A stretch of 64,000 nt of DNA from Marchantia polymorpha subsp. ruderalis (Eukaryota; Streptophyta; Marchantiopsida; Marchantiales; Marchantiaceae): NCBI GenBank assembly GCA_037833965.1, contig AP031352.1, positions 1,282,501 through 1,346,500 of the forward strand. Reading direction: 5' to 3'. This document shows positions 14,651-28,677 of the stretch, piece after piece (within the stretch, counting starts at the first letter, position 1; each line of letters starts with the position of its first letter). The notes under the pieces were generated by a model. It was not told where the DNA came from and ran no database searches. It saw only the letters and a list, made by a program, of their open reading frames with translations. Position numbers and translations under genes: made by a program.

Positions 14651-17600
14651 AATACTGCAAACTAAAAGCACCTTTGGACTTGACTAATTGCAAACTACCT
14701 TGCCTTCTCTCAATTTCTTTTTAAAAGAAAACCACTTCAGCCCAGAAGAATTATCATTGGATGAATTTTTAACTTTTAAGTCATAAGTTGAAATCATTTG
14801 AGACTACCTTCTCGGTAACATCTACACTTTATACTTGTAATGACATTTATTGTTTCTAAATAGCTTAATCTAGGTACATGTTTTAGACTATATCTGAAAG
14901 ATGAAAAGATTTTTATTGTATCCGAAACATTCATAATCAATGATTACATTTTTGATCTAGAATTTGTAGTGTCTTTTGTAATATGAGAAATGGTTTGAGA
15001 TCAAGCTACAAACCGTTCTCCTTCTTGGAGATTTTAGATTGTACAATGAATCACTTTCTTTTTCATAACTTTACATAATTTGTTCTTCGACGTAAGTAAA
15101 TTTGTTGTAAAAACAATATCACATTCAAATTGATTTGAATCCATATGTATTATCTATAATATAAAAAATCAACAAGCCAATATACTGATTTTTAAAATTT
15201 TGCTAGCAATCCACTCTTAGAGTTCATAGCCATTCTAGTCATATTAGGAGTGATGACACAGTGTATAATTCTAACAATGACACATATTGCTGAGATCTCA
15301 TTTCCAACTAACATAGTAATTAACAATTTTACTCTCTATCTAGCGAGCACACGGATTGCTCAAAACTAACTAACACTTATACTCTCCACAACCAAGCACA
15401 CGAAATGCTTGTGTGTTGATTATGAATTATTCACTATTATATAACTATATTTATATTATATAACATTTATATTATTTTAAACTAATTTTTTTTTATAAAT
15501 CTCATTTTTTAAGACATAATCAACTCATGATACATATTTTGAATTATCAAAGGTGCATTTGTTTTAATACAATCTGATTTAAAAGTTGTATCATATGATA
15601 TATATTTTTTTATTGAATCAAGTGCTATATTTTAAGATATGTATGGCATTGAATTTGTTTCTTAAGTACTTTTTTAACTCAAATTTCTCATGATTAGTTA
15701 TCAAGATTGGAAGAGCAGATGGTGACGATGGATTGATGAATTGTTTTGACAGTGATACATAAATTGCAATCACGACACATGAAATATAGTATGTATTTTT
15801 ATGTGTGACGGAAGTTTTAAACTTGTATGATGTTTAAAAACAAATTTTTTATGTCATAAAAAGCAATGAATCTAGTGTTACACTTTGGTGTTCCTACCAA
15901 GGAAAAATTTGTTATAGATAATAAAAAACGAAATCCTAGCTGAAAAATCAACGGTACACAATGAGCATTTATATGCTATTTTTGTTCATTTTAAACAATC
16001 ATCAATTTTTTCTCGGCTTGATGTAGTACTTTGTGAACATAGTAAAAAAAATTATTGACTACATAAAACTTGCTCTACTTTCAAATGCTTCATCAAACTT
16101 GATGTATATATAATACATTAGTATCAAACTCAATTTAAGAAATTTCTAGATTTTTTAGTTTGTTATAACAGATTATGTTTTGCTTGTCTAGTTCAAACAT
16201 ATGATCAAACACAAAAAAAGTGACAGCTTCAAAATTTGTTCAACTGTATCCAAATGTAATTTATGTGAATCATGAATCAAGCAAGATTTTAATCATTGAT
16301 AGCGTAACTCATTTCACTAGTTTGTTTTAAGACACTTTGATTATTTTTTTCAAAACAAAATTAACAAAATTAATGCCTGATCATTTTCAAGATGATGATT
16401 TAACATAGAAAGCCAATGAAATTATAGAATATATGCTATGGACATTTACATTAGAATAGTAATTAGAGTAAAATACTCTTTCAACTTTTGTAAAGTTTGC
16501 ATATAACATATGGATCAATGCATTTACATATGTGTTTTTAATTTACCTCATGTACGATGTTTATTTTATAACTTTGTCAAATTTGATTAAGCTTTCAAAA
16601 TTATAAGAGTTTTTGAGCTAAATAGCCGCATTAAACAATTTTATGGAGCATATCCACAAAGAACTACATGAAATCACATAAATACTCATCGTAGAGAAAT
16701 AATTTGTGAGCTTGGATATCATGTTTTATTATTTACTAAAAATTTGTTTTTCATAAATTCATTGATATTTTTGTGATATTGAAATGTTTTGATGAAGTGT
16801 CATGCAAGTAGAAACTTTCATTACATATGAAAATAAAAAAATGGGTAGTTATCCCTCAGTTTATGCTAATTATTCTAAACTCTACAGAATAAATACTTCT
16901 TTGCTTATTGGTGGAAAATTAATAATAAAATAGTAACAATGGCAATAGTAGAACAAGCACGAACAGGTTTTGAACTTCGTATAATTCTGTATATTAGTAT
17001 CTAACATTATGACCCAATTGCTCGTAGTGACCACATTATCGTGTTTGTCGCTGTTGACCTCAGCGTGCTCAAACTTGAAAGTCAACTTGCATGTTGAATC
17101 AGTTAGTTGGCTGCGTGTTGGTGCGCTCGCAGACTCTCGTATTCCAATCGTTGGTACTAATTGACATGATCAAGCATCAGGCATTGGCGGTGTGAAATTA
17201 CATGGATGTATTCATCAACTATCGTTTTCAACGCAACATCCGGAATCGGCGCTGCCTCAAATTGTGAAACACGCCCAGGTTGCACCAATCATCAATGAAA
17301 CTCATCCATCGTTAAACTCAGTGTACGATCCTAAAATGCATGCTTGCAGAGAATGTTGATTCTTGTTGAGAAATGCGCTAACATTCATGTTGCTAAGCTG
17401 GTGATAAACTGATCATTTTGTACTGCTTGTATGCTTGTTTCAGCTCTTTGATTGAATTTGGCCAAAACATTGTGAAATAGAGGTCCAAGTTGCATCTCCG
17501 CAATGATTCGTTTTCTTGCTAAATAATGTTTGCAAGTTGATTGTTGCACGCAAGTTGTGGTGCAATATTCATTTACAGAAGATCACATGCGAGGAAAATC

Positions 17601-17769
17601 GACCACAGCGCAACATGCACACTCTTCATGTGCAAAGTGGAGGAATGTTTGTAATTCTTGTTCTTACGTAGAAGCACAATGAAAAACCTGTAAACATAAA
17701 AAAACAACGTTAATAGGACAAAAATTGCGTCAAAACGGTGAATACATCAAAACGATGAATACATTTATA
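14651..17769. other. AT-rich intergenic DNA, no gene seen
   Basis: AT-rich sequence with only short open frames and no splice-bounded coding segments that I could support. Confidence 0.5.
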
Positions 17770-18520
17770 CCTAACATTCTTTTCAAAGAAGCCAAGAATC
17801 TTTGATGTAATTCATGAAAACTATCAAAAAGGTGTCACGCATAGCAGCCAGTTGTGCGTCATAAACTTTGATAGTCGTCAAATTGAATAGCTCACTCCAA
17901 GCAAAAAAAAGGTTGCCAATTTTCTTTAATCGCAAAGTTATTCTTCTATTTTGCAAGTATGTTTTGGCTCATATGCTAGCGACACAACAACATATTTTCA
18001 TTTGGAAATAGCTCGTTCAATGTGTTTATTAATGCAAGTTCTAGATCCATGACAAAAGTTGCTGATGTAACATCAAAATAGTTGAAAATTGTTTTAATCT
18101 TGCTGAGCATCCACATGTATTTTTCTCCTTTTTTCGCCGTAGAAAGAAATACGCAAAGGTAAAGATGTTGGTCATAGAAACAACATGCAACAAGTAAATG
18201 CCATACTTGTTAATTTTATAGATTGCATAAAGTAAAAAAAAAAAACTGGCAGCTTATTTATTGCAAATCATCTTTACTGATGACGATATGATCAGTAGAT
18301 GTGTTAGTTTTTTCTCATCGTCGACTTGGGTAAAATAATGCGTGGTGTTAATAACGGCCAGATTGTCAAGCAACGCAGAAAGCGAAGATCGGCATGCAAG
18401 TTATAAAGTCGTTCATTTTGATGTAAGTTACGGATGTTTTTTGCCATTGCAAGTTGACCTTTATTTTGCAGTAGTGTCGTAATAATTTTGCTCACCCTTA
18501 CATCAACACGATTGAGTCTA
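17770..18520 (-). pseudogene. Decayed Mutator-like (MULE) transposase
   Basis: Read on the minus strand across several frames, the segment gives the conserved run of plant MULE transposases. First comes a histone-like helical part (SKIITTLLQNKGQLAMAKN). Next is YGIYLLHVVSMTNIFTFAYF, equivalent to the family's LLHIVGVTS...FAF motif. Then comes EKYMWMLSKIK, followed by FVMDLELALINTLNELFP, which matches the TDRELALMNA...FP block around the second catalytic Asp. LLCR-stop-HMSQNILAK follows, where the invariant Trp of the LLCxWH motif is replaced by TAG (17976-17978 on the plus strand). Several more stops and frame changes are present, so it cannot encode an active enzyme. Terminal inverted repeats and target duplication were not located, so the limits are approximate. 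Confidence 0.75.
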
Positions 18521-21500
18521 ATCGCTGTATCTCGTTGGTCTCCTAGGGCGCATCCTTGTGGATGAGCGGTGGAATGAGCGAGAGCATCATGGTCATATTA
18601 GATAGATTGGACTTGTATCTCCCATACAAGTTGGACTTGTAATTCTTGTTCGCCGATTATCCTGCTGTTGATCTTTGCTTTGAATTCACAGCTAGTGCTA
18701 TGGCTGAATGTGGTGCGCTGGCAAGTACTTTCATGAACAACCGATTTGTTTCACTGGGAACACACAAGATCGAGTTCTTTGATAGCTTCATTTTTCTTGT
18801 TGTGAAAAGCTAAGATTGCTCTTCATGCAAAATTAACTAGCTTTTGTCATTCTAATTAGTTTACACTACTTCTTTGCTAGGGAAAGTTGGTGGAAAAAGT
18901 AGAGTGTAAATAAATTTAGAGAACTATGTCGGAGTAGGTGTGATAAAATCGTAATAACACTAATTTGAAAGTTAGCTGGACACGGAACCGGTATTTGGTT
19001 TTTTTGAATTAATACCAAACCAGAAGAATGTGTAAGGTAGTTTGGTTCAAAACCTTCTAAGTATAAATCTAGGTCTTCTAGAATACTTGGATAGGGTTCT
19101 GCAAGACTAGGTTGGGTACAACAGGTTATTGGCAGTTGAAAGCGGTGACAAAGTGATTGTCACATACGAAATTCTCGGCAAGAGAAATCTCGGTATTTTC
19201 CGTGACGGCTAGGGTTTTGGAGACAGTCATAGCCGCCGCAGTTAGAATTTGAGTTTTTCAAACGCTCTAAGGAATTTTGTATGAAAATCTTCTTTCGTTT
19301 GTTTATGCGACTTGGTTCAATTTTGCAGTCCTTGCGTTTTTTGTGTGTAACGTCAGGCCGATGTTCTTGCCGATTTTGTGAATGCTGCAAGGCCAGATCC
19401 GTAAGTTTGTGACAAGAAGTCTCAGATTTGTTTCCAGAGGAAAATTTGTGATGAATGTCTTCTATTGTGTAGTGGTAGTGTTTCCTCATTGTCGTGTTTA
19501 CTTATATAATGTCTATGTGGGATAGCCGCTGTTAGGACTGGGTAGTATCTGGTGAGATGCTCCGGCTAGGGAAACTCCAGATATACGCAAGTCCGACCTT
19601 CTGATGAAATTCCACAGTACGTGGACGGGGTAGTTCAGGAGATGGCACATGGCTTCTTCTTATCCTATACTGGTCAACCCCCACTCGGAGTTTAAATCCG
19701 GATGTCATTGTAGTCCCTAATTGGAGTTTGTGGGGATATTCTTCGTGACGTGTTGATTCGGATTCAAGTGTCCGAAACAGTTGTGAGTAGGTAACTGCAC
19801 CTCTTGTTTTAGGTTTTTTTGTTTTTAATTTCATAGTGCATATTCTATCACTTTGATCGCTGAAAGTGTAGGATCCATCCTTCCACAAGACCAACAACGC
19901 TCTCTGATATAGAGGTAAAACTTCTAATTTGTCACTTGTTACATTTGTTGACCCTTAGTATTCGGAAAGCTAATAGCATCTGACCTGGACGTCTAGATCT
20001 AGTTTTTGGAGTATCATTTGTGAAGTTTCAATCTCAGATCATTTGGGTTGTCCTGTGTATTTGTTATCGATAGATTCCACATCTTGAAATGCCTCATACG
20101 ACTTCTACTTCAGAGAATTCTCGGAATGAACATTCGAGTCTCTATTAGTGAGATTTTTGCTAGAAAACTTGATAATAGAATGCTTCCAACGATATTGTGT
20201 TCCGACACTTGTTATCAATCATGCGTCTTCACTTAATCACGACAACGTAGTTCTAAATCAACGCGTAAGCTTGTATTGATGAGAGCACAAATTCAAGATG
20301 AAACCATGAATTTGCATGATTCAGCTTTAGCGATTGTATCATGGACGTAAGCTGAGCTACGTATTGAATTTCCATTGCACATTATAACACCTCTCTGACT
20401 TTCGCTTCACTTTAGTGCAAAAGTAGATTTTACAGTCAAGCTACATATAATACAATTTAAACACTAGGATTAAGAAAAAATTTACAAGAAGATGAAATAC
20501 AATTGTGAACATGAGAGAACTCTAAAATAGTTATTATTTATGTTATTTAAATCTTATAAATAAATACAAGAAAATAAAATTTTATATCATCACCCATTTC
20601 ATTCATAGTGGATTGATCACATGGTGTATAACAAACATGGTGATGTCAATAATAAGCACACTCTTTAAATATCAAGCAATCATGTATGAAATTATGACGA
20701 TTATATATAATTCACCATAATGTAAATATAAATCCATCTTGAATAACCTTTTTTTTCTAACAGAAGATAATTATAATTACAAATTCAATGTTTACATTAT
20801 TTAAGTTATATATATTTTTAAAAAATTACCTAACATTATGTTATATATACTTGATATAAATAAATATGTTTGTTTGTGGCATTTCAAGGAAGAGATTATA
20901 CTAACATATAATACTTTACAAAATTGAATGTTAGCTTAGTATTTATAAAACTCAAAGTTTTTTTCATTTAGTATATCTAAAGAATAAGAATCTTCAATAT
21001 GTTTACATCTCCTTGTAAACCAACATTTCTCCTTGTTGTTTCGACATTAAAGTACATGTGTCATAAATACAAAATTTTACTCCAATGGATAAGAATGAAT
21101 CTTATATTTGTAAAAATCATCAATAGGTTTTGACGGAAGAGAGAGTAGAAGTAAATAAAAAAATGAACGTAAGATCATTCATATGTGGTACGGAGGAGAC
21201 AATAAGAGAATAAGTTCCAAGAATATCCAAATGGAAAACTTTCCATGGATTAATTACAATCTAGAAAATCTAACATCCAAAACTATCTAAATACATTTAA
21301 TTACAACTTGCATCCAGTTTATATATTTTAAATTCATGTATACATTTGATGAAGACAGCAAATCATATCTTGTCAAATTACTTTGCTTGTGGTTGACTTG
21401 TTGTATAAACTTGTGTGCATCTGAATGTAAATTTACATTTCGTGAAATGTAATGAACGATTCAAATCCTACTCCTTTCCCAAGTCTCTTTTTGTCAAGTT

Positions 21501-22646
21501 CAGGTTTACTGAAAATTTTGGTGTAAAACCACGATGACTTATATTCGCAATAAAACAATCATTGTGCAGTCCCATCTCATCGTGGATTTTCTTTCTGTCC
21601 CATGTGTTACTATTCCAGTGAAATCCATAGGCGATGGTTTGACGTGCACAAGTTGGTCCACTAAATATAATCAACTCTCCGAGTAATCTTATCCTCTGGC
21701 TGGTTACATGTGTTCAGTTTTGAAGCAATATTATTGATCGTTCATAGATCTGGCATTTTCAACGAGAGTTGCGAGTGCCTCTAGCCACGTTAGTAATGGA
21801 ATTTCAAAACAACTAGGCTGCAACGTGTGCAACATGTAGAGTGGACGCGTGGAAGTGAAAGAATCTGCAACGTTGAAAATGTGTACACACATACCGACAT
21901 GAAGCTAGATCTCAAGTTCGTAGATTGTCCTCTCGTGCTGCAGTGCGTTGTCCGGGATAAGTGCCCTTCCTTTCTCTTCGGCATGTCAATCAGCTTCTAG
22001 TTTCGCAACAACACTTTCTACTTTTTCCCAGAGAGCATAAGGAGATCCACTGATCGGTAAAGGGGCCAAGTGGATAACAAAATCGAATCATCTACAACAA
22101 GGGAGTCATCCACGATCAGTGGACCGGTGGATCCACTGGTCCGTGGAGGACTTCCTTCTACTGGTTTGTCAGCTCTTGCAGTTGCTCCGATAAACCCAGT
22201 AAACCAGTTTGGGTGTAGTTCTCTGGTAACACTTCGAGCCTTCACTCCACTTCGGAGGACTGGAGTTTTGAGGCTTTGCAGTTTTCCAAATAACAAAGAC
22301 AGCTTGAAGGAAGGGAGCTTTTCGTCGCAATTGTTTTTAAAAGTTGCTACCGACTTTATGAAGTATGTGGAAACACATCTTCTGAGACGCGATTATTCCT
22401 TGAACAGAAGTACTAGTCCCCTGATGAGTGAGCTACTGAGTTCATTCAGTCTTGCTACTTAAAGTTGGAGCGCCCACAGAAAGTTTGGAGTTGGTGTATG
22501 AGTTCTCTCTCGTCTTCAGATCGACCATAGAGACTCTACCAGCTTGAGAGCTGGAATTGTCGTTGAGACACGGGGCTGTGACCCAACTCCGGAAACTCCA
22601 ATCATTAGCATGATGACAGACTCCCTGACTATTTTCAGAGACAAAT
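18521..22646. other. Intergenic region, no supported gene
   Basis: Mixed composition, AT-rich at 20.4-21.4 kb. Minus-strand open frames at 19160-19489 and 19532-19897 are basic and of unknown identity. They could be further transposon remains, since they lie next to the MULE relic. The right end (about 22.0-22.6 kb) may include 3' untranslated sequence of the dephospho-CoA kinase gene. Confidence 0.4.
22121..22142. repeat. Short hairpin-forming inverted repeat
   Basis: Nine-base arms (GGACCGGTG and CACTGGTCC) with one mismatch flank GATC. It lies about 500 bp downstream of the dephospho-CoA kinase stop codon. The function is unknown. Confidence 0.5.
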
Positions 22647-24278
22647 CTAGAGCAAGAGCCACCCGAGAATAACAACTCCAGTGACCCAACATAGAACACC
22701 TGTTCTGGAAAGAAGGAGTTCCTTTAAGGAAAGAGGAGCATTGATGGTCGTAAACAGCTGATCAACCTGGAGTTTGGTGTTCTCCAATGTTCCTGTATTG
22801 TCGATGACAATGTCGGCCTTATCGCGTTTTACTTCCAAAGGGAGTTGGGCGAGGATCCGGTTACGAGCTTGTTCTTCAGGTAGATGATCCCTCTTCAGAA
22901 GTCGAGCTTCTTGCGTTTCACGATCGACCCATACCACCACGATTGGCTTGGTCATCCAAGTCAGTTTTGCCTCAAATAGCAACGGCACGTCTAAAACAAC
23001 GACGTGAGTCCCGTACAGCCATTGCTTAAATATCTCTGACCATAACCCAAAGGCGATAAATGGTTCCAAAGCCCTGTTACGAGAGAAGACACCCAACCAA
23101 TGAGTCGTGAATGCAGCAATTCCCAGGGCACCCTATCCTGAATAGCGTGCGATAGAAACATAGCTTACAAGCATCGAAAAGACCTGTGCCATGATTCAGC
23201 TTATCTGTCAGCTACTGAACAGGGAATGTCTTTCACGAGAAATATACTTGTCACTGGTAGTAACCTGTAGACCAAATGTAAGGGCTACACATAATTAACT
23301 TAACTTTTGACAGTCGAAAATGACCAGAATCGAGTGTGGATGACAAGATAACAGTGCAGGGCAGGTGACGAAAGCGCAAAACTTCAACTACGATTCAGCG
23401 ACATACTACAGGTTATAGGTAACCCACAACTTCAGTAGTTTTCAGGTGAGACTCATCAGGGCTAGGAATTTATACCAAAAAATAGACAAATATTCTCTGT
23501 AGTGAGGAAAAACTACAAATGAGCAGTACATTGCACAAAAATTTGACTTACAGGTACTTGGAATGCAGGGACGATAATTTGCTGCCATTTGCATGAGGAT
23601 CGAAGTATGTGATAGGAACGGTGAGTTGAAAGAATAAAATTTCCTTATGGATGGTCAAGATGAATCTACCAAGGTGAGAAACTTAACTTGTTGAGCTGCT
23701 TGCGCTTTGCAGGGTCTGCGAAAACAATCTCTCCTAATCGAGCCCTGTTCACTTCTCCACTTCCAAGGAGAATATCTTGTCCAAAGATTCCAACGACCCT
23801 CTTCCAACCTCGTGTCCCCTTCCTCAATACATCCTATGACAGAAAAATGTCACCGATTTCAAAATACTCAGAACCACGAGCATTGCAGCCCTCTGGACAC
23901 GATATACCTCGCTAAATCATAATGCATCACAGAAGACTTCTCACAATTCTTGTCCGAATATGAAGTGCACAGTTCTGTCCTTCTGTTGACAAAACAATCT
24001 CAAGGTATTGGAAAATTGTGCACTGGTTGTCAACAAGGCTACAGCGAATTGTGCTATAGGAAAACGATCCAGACTGATGTTCAGAAGACCTGCTCCGCCT
24101 TTCAAAGGTGGGCATAGGTGAACCGTCAAGAGTTGTTTGCATCAACGAGAAATTCATCGAGATCACTCACGTGAGCAATTTTATCAGCGTCGATGACGGG
24201 GACTCCACGAATACCAAGCTCCTTCGACACAGTGCTCTTGCCAGAAGCAATACCTCCAGTCAAACCAACCATCCTCAT
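22647..24278 (-). CDS. coaE: Dephospho-CoA kinase
   Basis: The product catalyses the last step of coenzyme A synthesis, ATP-dependent phosphorylation of the 3'-hydroxyl of dephospho-CoA. There are three exons: 24171-24278, 23688-23833 and 22647-23073, giving 226 residues, which is normal for plant CoaE (COAE). All junctions are GT-AG and in phase. The P-loop GGIASGKST is at residues 8-16 and the nucleotide-kinase DAD motif at 30-32. Exon 2 carries the [11 protein letters not shown] segment. Exon 3 carries [20 protein letters not shown] and the lid-type [14 protein letters not shown]. The start is the first ATG, just before the MVGLTGG core, so no plastid transit peptide is predicted. The C-terminus is hydrophobic ([12 protein letters not shown]) and could anchor the enzyme to a membrane, as plant homologues also seem to carry such a tail. 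Confidence 0.95.
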
Positions 24279-27200
24279 TTTCCTTCTCTGTCTCCACACT
24301 CTCTCACCGAAGCGATGACCACACGTTCAACATAGTATTCCTCACTCCGGTGGCCGCGACGATGTCCCACACCATTCTGCACAAATTCCTTTCTACTCAC
24401 ACTTCAGAACTGATGAATCCCGGTCACCCGATTCAGTCCCTCCCGCAAGACGAACCCTTTCACCTGAACTGATGTTGAGTGCTTGCCCTGTTCCCGACAA
24501 TCTGCAGTAGAGTCCACCTGCTGCCCGTTCTGTCACACGACTCCAGTACACGAGATCGGAAGCCAATAAACCTCGCTCCAGGGAAACATGGACCTAACAC
24601 GTAGATGAATAACCAAAGTAAATGACGGGGCCTCGTCGTCTTGGATTCGTTCATTTCGAGTATTTATTTCTCAATGATATAACGCGATCTTAAGATCACA
24701 ATGAGTAGTATTAGCTTGTTACTGAAAAATGACGACTTAAATTACGTTATTATTAATAACGACTGCAGAGGTTTTTATATTTTCATGATACCAGCAATGT
24801 CATCTCGATAGCATTTAAAAGTCACGAATGCCTTGCGTTTCAAGAAGATGGTAATCTTTGATTTTTTGAAGATGAAGAGATTTCTTATTGCACCCTCAAT
24901 CTCTTTTGCAGTTTTTTTCTTATACTTTACATCTAATTTGTTTATATATTTAAGGTGATATTTCTATGTTGGCTCATTAGGCATGTTGAAGTCTTGAGCC
25001 TCAAGGTATAAAATCATGAAAGATATCATCTATGGATTTGCACCAAAGGATGACGTTCACATCTTTAAGAAACTATTTATAAAATTTTGATTCATGAGCT
25101 TCACGATTGCACTATCTCTCCAAGTTTCAGAAAGTTACAAAATTATGTAGGAATTTGATGCTCACATACCCAAAAAATAATTTATCAGGAACGAGAGTCA
25201 CGACCACCGTCTAGTTTCGCAAGAGGAAGAGCACATTGGTGCACTCTGGAGCACATATTCGATTCAAATGCCATGGAGCCCCTCCACCTCCACTTGATTC
25301 TTGTCACGAAGTGTGCTCACATTTATCCAATACTAGTAGCAGACGTGAATCACAATCTATTCCCCTAAGGGCTCTGTAAGAACTTGCTAATTGCATCGAT
25401 TTCCACAAATTGGAAGAACGTTTTGGTAAGCGATTATTGTTTAGATATATGAATATCAGTCATATCTTTGGACATGAGATATAAATAATAATTGCTCTGA
25501 TTCATATGATGACAACGACTCGCTCTTTCCACGACTTCATCCTTAGGCGGGGTTCTCCATCGCCTTTGTTTCAGGAAGTCCTGGGTAATTTTTACCCTTT
25601 CTCTTTCATGTCAAGTTGATCATGTTGCAATTTTAACATGATTAGAAGTCATGATGCAAGGAGTGTTTTTAATCGAGTATTAGCAAAAGAAAGAACATAA
25701 TTCTGGGTATAAATAACAGGTTTAAAGACTTGTTTCAAACAACTTAACATGGACATCGTGACTAGGTATATAAACATTTTTTGTAGCTAGAGGAGAACCA
25801 TATTATGATCCGTCAGCACAAGGTGTAAATTAAGACGGACACATGCTTTGGAAACTCAATCGTATTTACATTGTGTTTTTTAAATTGATGACGCCAATGT
25901 TACTGCAAAAATCATTTTACTATTCAGTTCTTCTCAAATGTAGATCCTTTTTTGGTCAAAGAATTTCAACCATACGGTTGTGAAGTGAACATAATCCATT
26001 CAAGGCCGTGTAAGCTTTTCCTAGTTGCAAATTTTCTTCCATCGCTACTTTAGTGCCGTAAAGAACACACTGACTAACTCTTAAGGTAATTCATCCACCT
26101 ATACTTTCCTACATGCAGATAGTGTAGTTGTATCAACAAAATATTACCATTCCACCTGGGTGTAGAACCCCTGCTACCCCTCCAGTTAGAAGGTCATCGA
26201 ACCCCTTGCTGGATACAAAAGTGTTCTCACTGTACTGTCCCTTAGTATCTTCGATAGTACCTGATCAGTACCTAGTGCAGTTGTAATTTCAAATTTTTTG
26301 GTCGAGGTAATAGTACTGCAGTACGAAGGAGGCGACAGTTACGGGACCACTAGTGCGGATCTCGTGAATATGGGCATTTCATATGAAATCATCTGTAGGA
26401 TCCTGTATATCGTATGTAAACATGCACAAGATGTACGTGGTAAACTTGTGGAGGCAGATTCTATACATGAGTACGATTGGAGAATCTCATACGTTTTCAG
26501 TCTACTATACCTTCTGTCTTTCGCGAACTTACATCTGCGTTAGAATGTATCAATGATTGTATTGAATTATGTAAATGCGTACAAATGTAGTCTTGCGACT
26601 CAGCTTGGTGAGCCAAGTGCTGCTTCTAATTAATGTTCTACTCTGTCCAGATGATCAACTGCAAGTACTAGACTGTGATGAGCAAGACGATCAAACTAAT
26701 CTGATGAAAGCTTCGGAGCCATTGACGAACCATTGCCGAACCATTGGCTTCACGCTAAACTGCTGCTCAGTGAATCAACGTTTACATACGGTCATTGCTC
26801 CTCTGTACCTGAACCAAATGGTTTCTTCCTGGATTGGGCGCTCCCCTTAATAGCTCTACTTCTTTGCAATCCTCCAGGCAGTATCCCTTCACGATGTCCA
26901 GCTGCTTTCTCGCTGCCTAGGGCAGTTCCCTAGATCTCTTCTCTTTGTAAAACCTCCATGCAGTATTTCTTCATTCGGTTCAGTGCATTTCCGGACTCAT
27001 TGCTCCGTACCTCTTTCAAATTTCCGACGCCTGGTAACTGATCCAGTTCATCTGCTCTCTAAGAGTGGGCGGGAAGGTCTTGAAATGAAGGAGGTTGTGG
27101 GAAAAGTGCTCTCATGTTTCTACACAATTCAACATCTTTCTCAGTGGTCTTTCCCAGCAAAAAGTTGGCCATTAGTCTTATGCTTCCATCACGACACCAC

Positions 27201-28223
27201 TCCCAAGAGGTTCTGGCAATCAGTACATGTATGATAACTGGACGCTTCATCTCTCCCACAATTCTATTCACATAACACCAACTACGGTGTCGATCTAAAT
27301 GCAATCTTGAGCTATTCAGGATGAAACTACACATTCCTTGAAGAAGGGAGCTAATTAGAGATATGTGTGCAGGTAAAGGTACAATATTAACTACAATTGA
27401 GGGGGATGGTGATAGCTACAGTTGAGACTTGGCATATATTTACACTAATACCCCTCAGCCTAAGTATAGACAGCTGCATCAGCTAGCGTTCTCTGTAGAG
27501 ACGAATCGGTCAAGTCTACAGACACTATCTGCTGCGAGCGATATGTTGGCTTTGCTCAAGGCAGGCAGGCAGGAAGGCAGGCTCGTTTCCTTTCGAGTAT
27601 GAACTCATATACCCAACCAACAGACTCCATAATTTTCTTGAAAACTTGAGACACATCAGGGCCCCCAACGATTCGGTTGTTCATCGCATTCCTGCAAATT
27701 ACGCCACAATGTCTCTCGTTAGTTGATAACCACCGAAAGCAGCCTCAAAACAGAATTGGGGCAACAAAAACCAGCACTCCTGATTAGAACAGATTCGTGT
27801 TAATGTCATAACCATAAAAGCTTGTATTTTAGAAGAACCTCGATGAAAGCCTAAATCTTTCTACATGATGACCGTAATCGGCAAGACGATGTCTCTTGAT
27901 TCGGCAGACTTTACTTTGATCCTTAGAATGTGTATCTCAACTATTCATATCTAGGCCCGATGGTCGAATTCTAGCAGATTTTCGGTAGTCTGAGCCACTG
28001 ACTCGCGTAATTTAGACACACTGAGACCCCCAGAGATTATCTATAGCGCAATAATTTCCACAAACTGAATTTCGAACACTACTTATAAAGTCACTAGAGC
28101 GTAGTGAATCAATAATGACAAATTGGAATACATCTATTTGAGAAACTGGTGCCGCTTAGAATCCCTCAAAGGACTGAACATCCTGCAAAACAAAACAGAT
28201 CGGTTGGGTGTACCTCCTCCACA
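24279..28223. other. Intergenic region upstream of dephospho-CoA kinase
   Basis: The first few hundred bases are GC-richer and probably contain the kinase promoter and 5' leader. The rest is mixed sequence with open frames under 115 codons, none recognisable. A short GCAG/GGCA tandem run lies at about 27561-27580. I see no gene that I can support. Confidence 0.4.
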
Positions 28224-28578
28224 TCAATTATCGAATTCTCTAAGGCCAATACTATCTCCTTTCGGATTCGAGTTTGCCCTTACAGAAATGAAAATCAACA
28301 ACAGAAATCCTTTTCACACTTACCACTGCATAACATACATACAAGGTTTCATAATCAACATTCAGGGAACATTCATCTGCGTGCAGATATCAGAACGAGA
28401 CGTACTGATAGGACCTTGGCCATTGAGGTCGATTGTTGAAGGAGACGGAATTAGAGCTGGGTAGACTACGACCACCAGGGACCTCCTGCTTTAATTTGTC
28501 CCGTTTACCAAGGTCATCCGCGACCTTCCCATTCTCAGAATTTTCTAAGTAAAAGCGTGAAGTCCTCATTCCATGATT
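28224..28578 (-). CDS. Two candidate exons of an unidentified small gene
   Basis: Exon A (28406-28578) follows an AATGCAG acceptor, reads 57 codons plus two bases and ends at a GTACGT donor. Its product is hydrophilic (MRTSRFYLENSENGKVADD near the start, PQWPRSY at the end). Exon B (28224-28278) follows CTGTAAG, completes the split codon and reads to TGA. The phases agree. The frame is open further upstream to about 28725, so exon A could begin earlier. A TATA box lies at 28987-28995 on the same strand. No family is recognised. The whole could be a young or non-coding transcript. Confidence 0.28.
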
Positions 28579-28642
28579 CTGCATTCTCAACGGAATGGTC
28601 AGGCTTCGCAACCCCGCGAGCGAGTCTTGATCTACAGCCGGA

Positions 28643-28677
28643 GCTATTCTGAATACCGAATCGATATTCAGAATAGC
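28643..28677. repeat. Perfect 13-bp inverted repeat
   Basis: The arms 28643-28655 (GCTATTCTGAATA) and 28665-28677 are exactly complementary around a 9-base loop. It falls just upstream of the candidate exon at 28406-28578, inside the presumed transcript if the TATA box is used. Confidence 0.85.
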
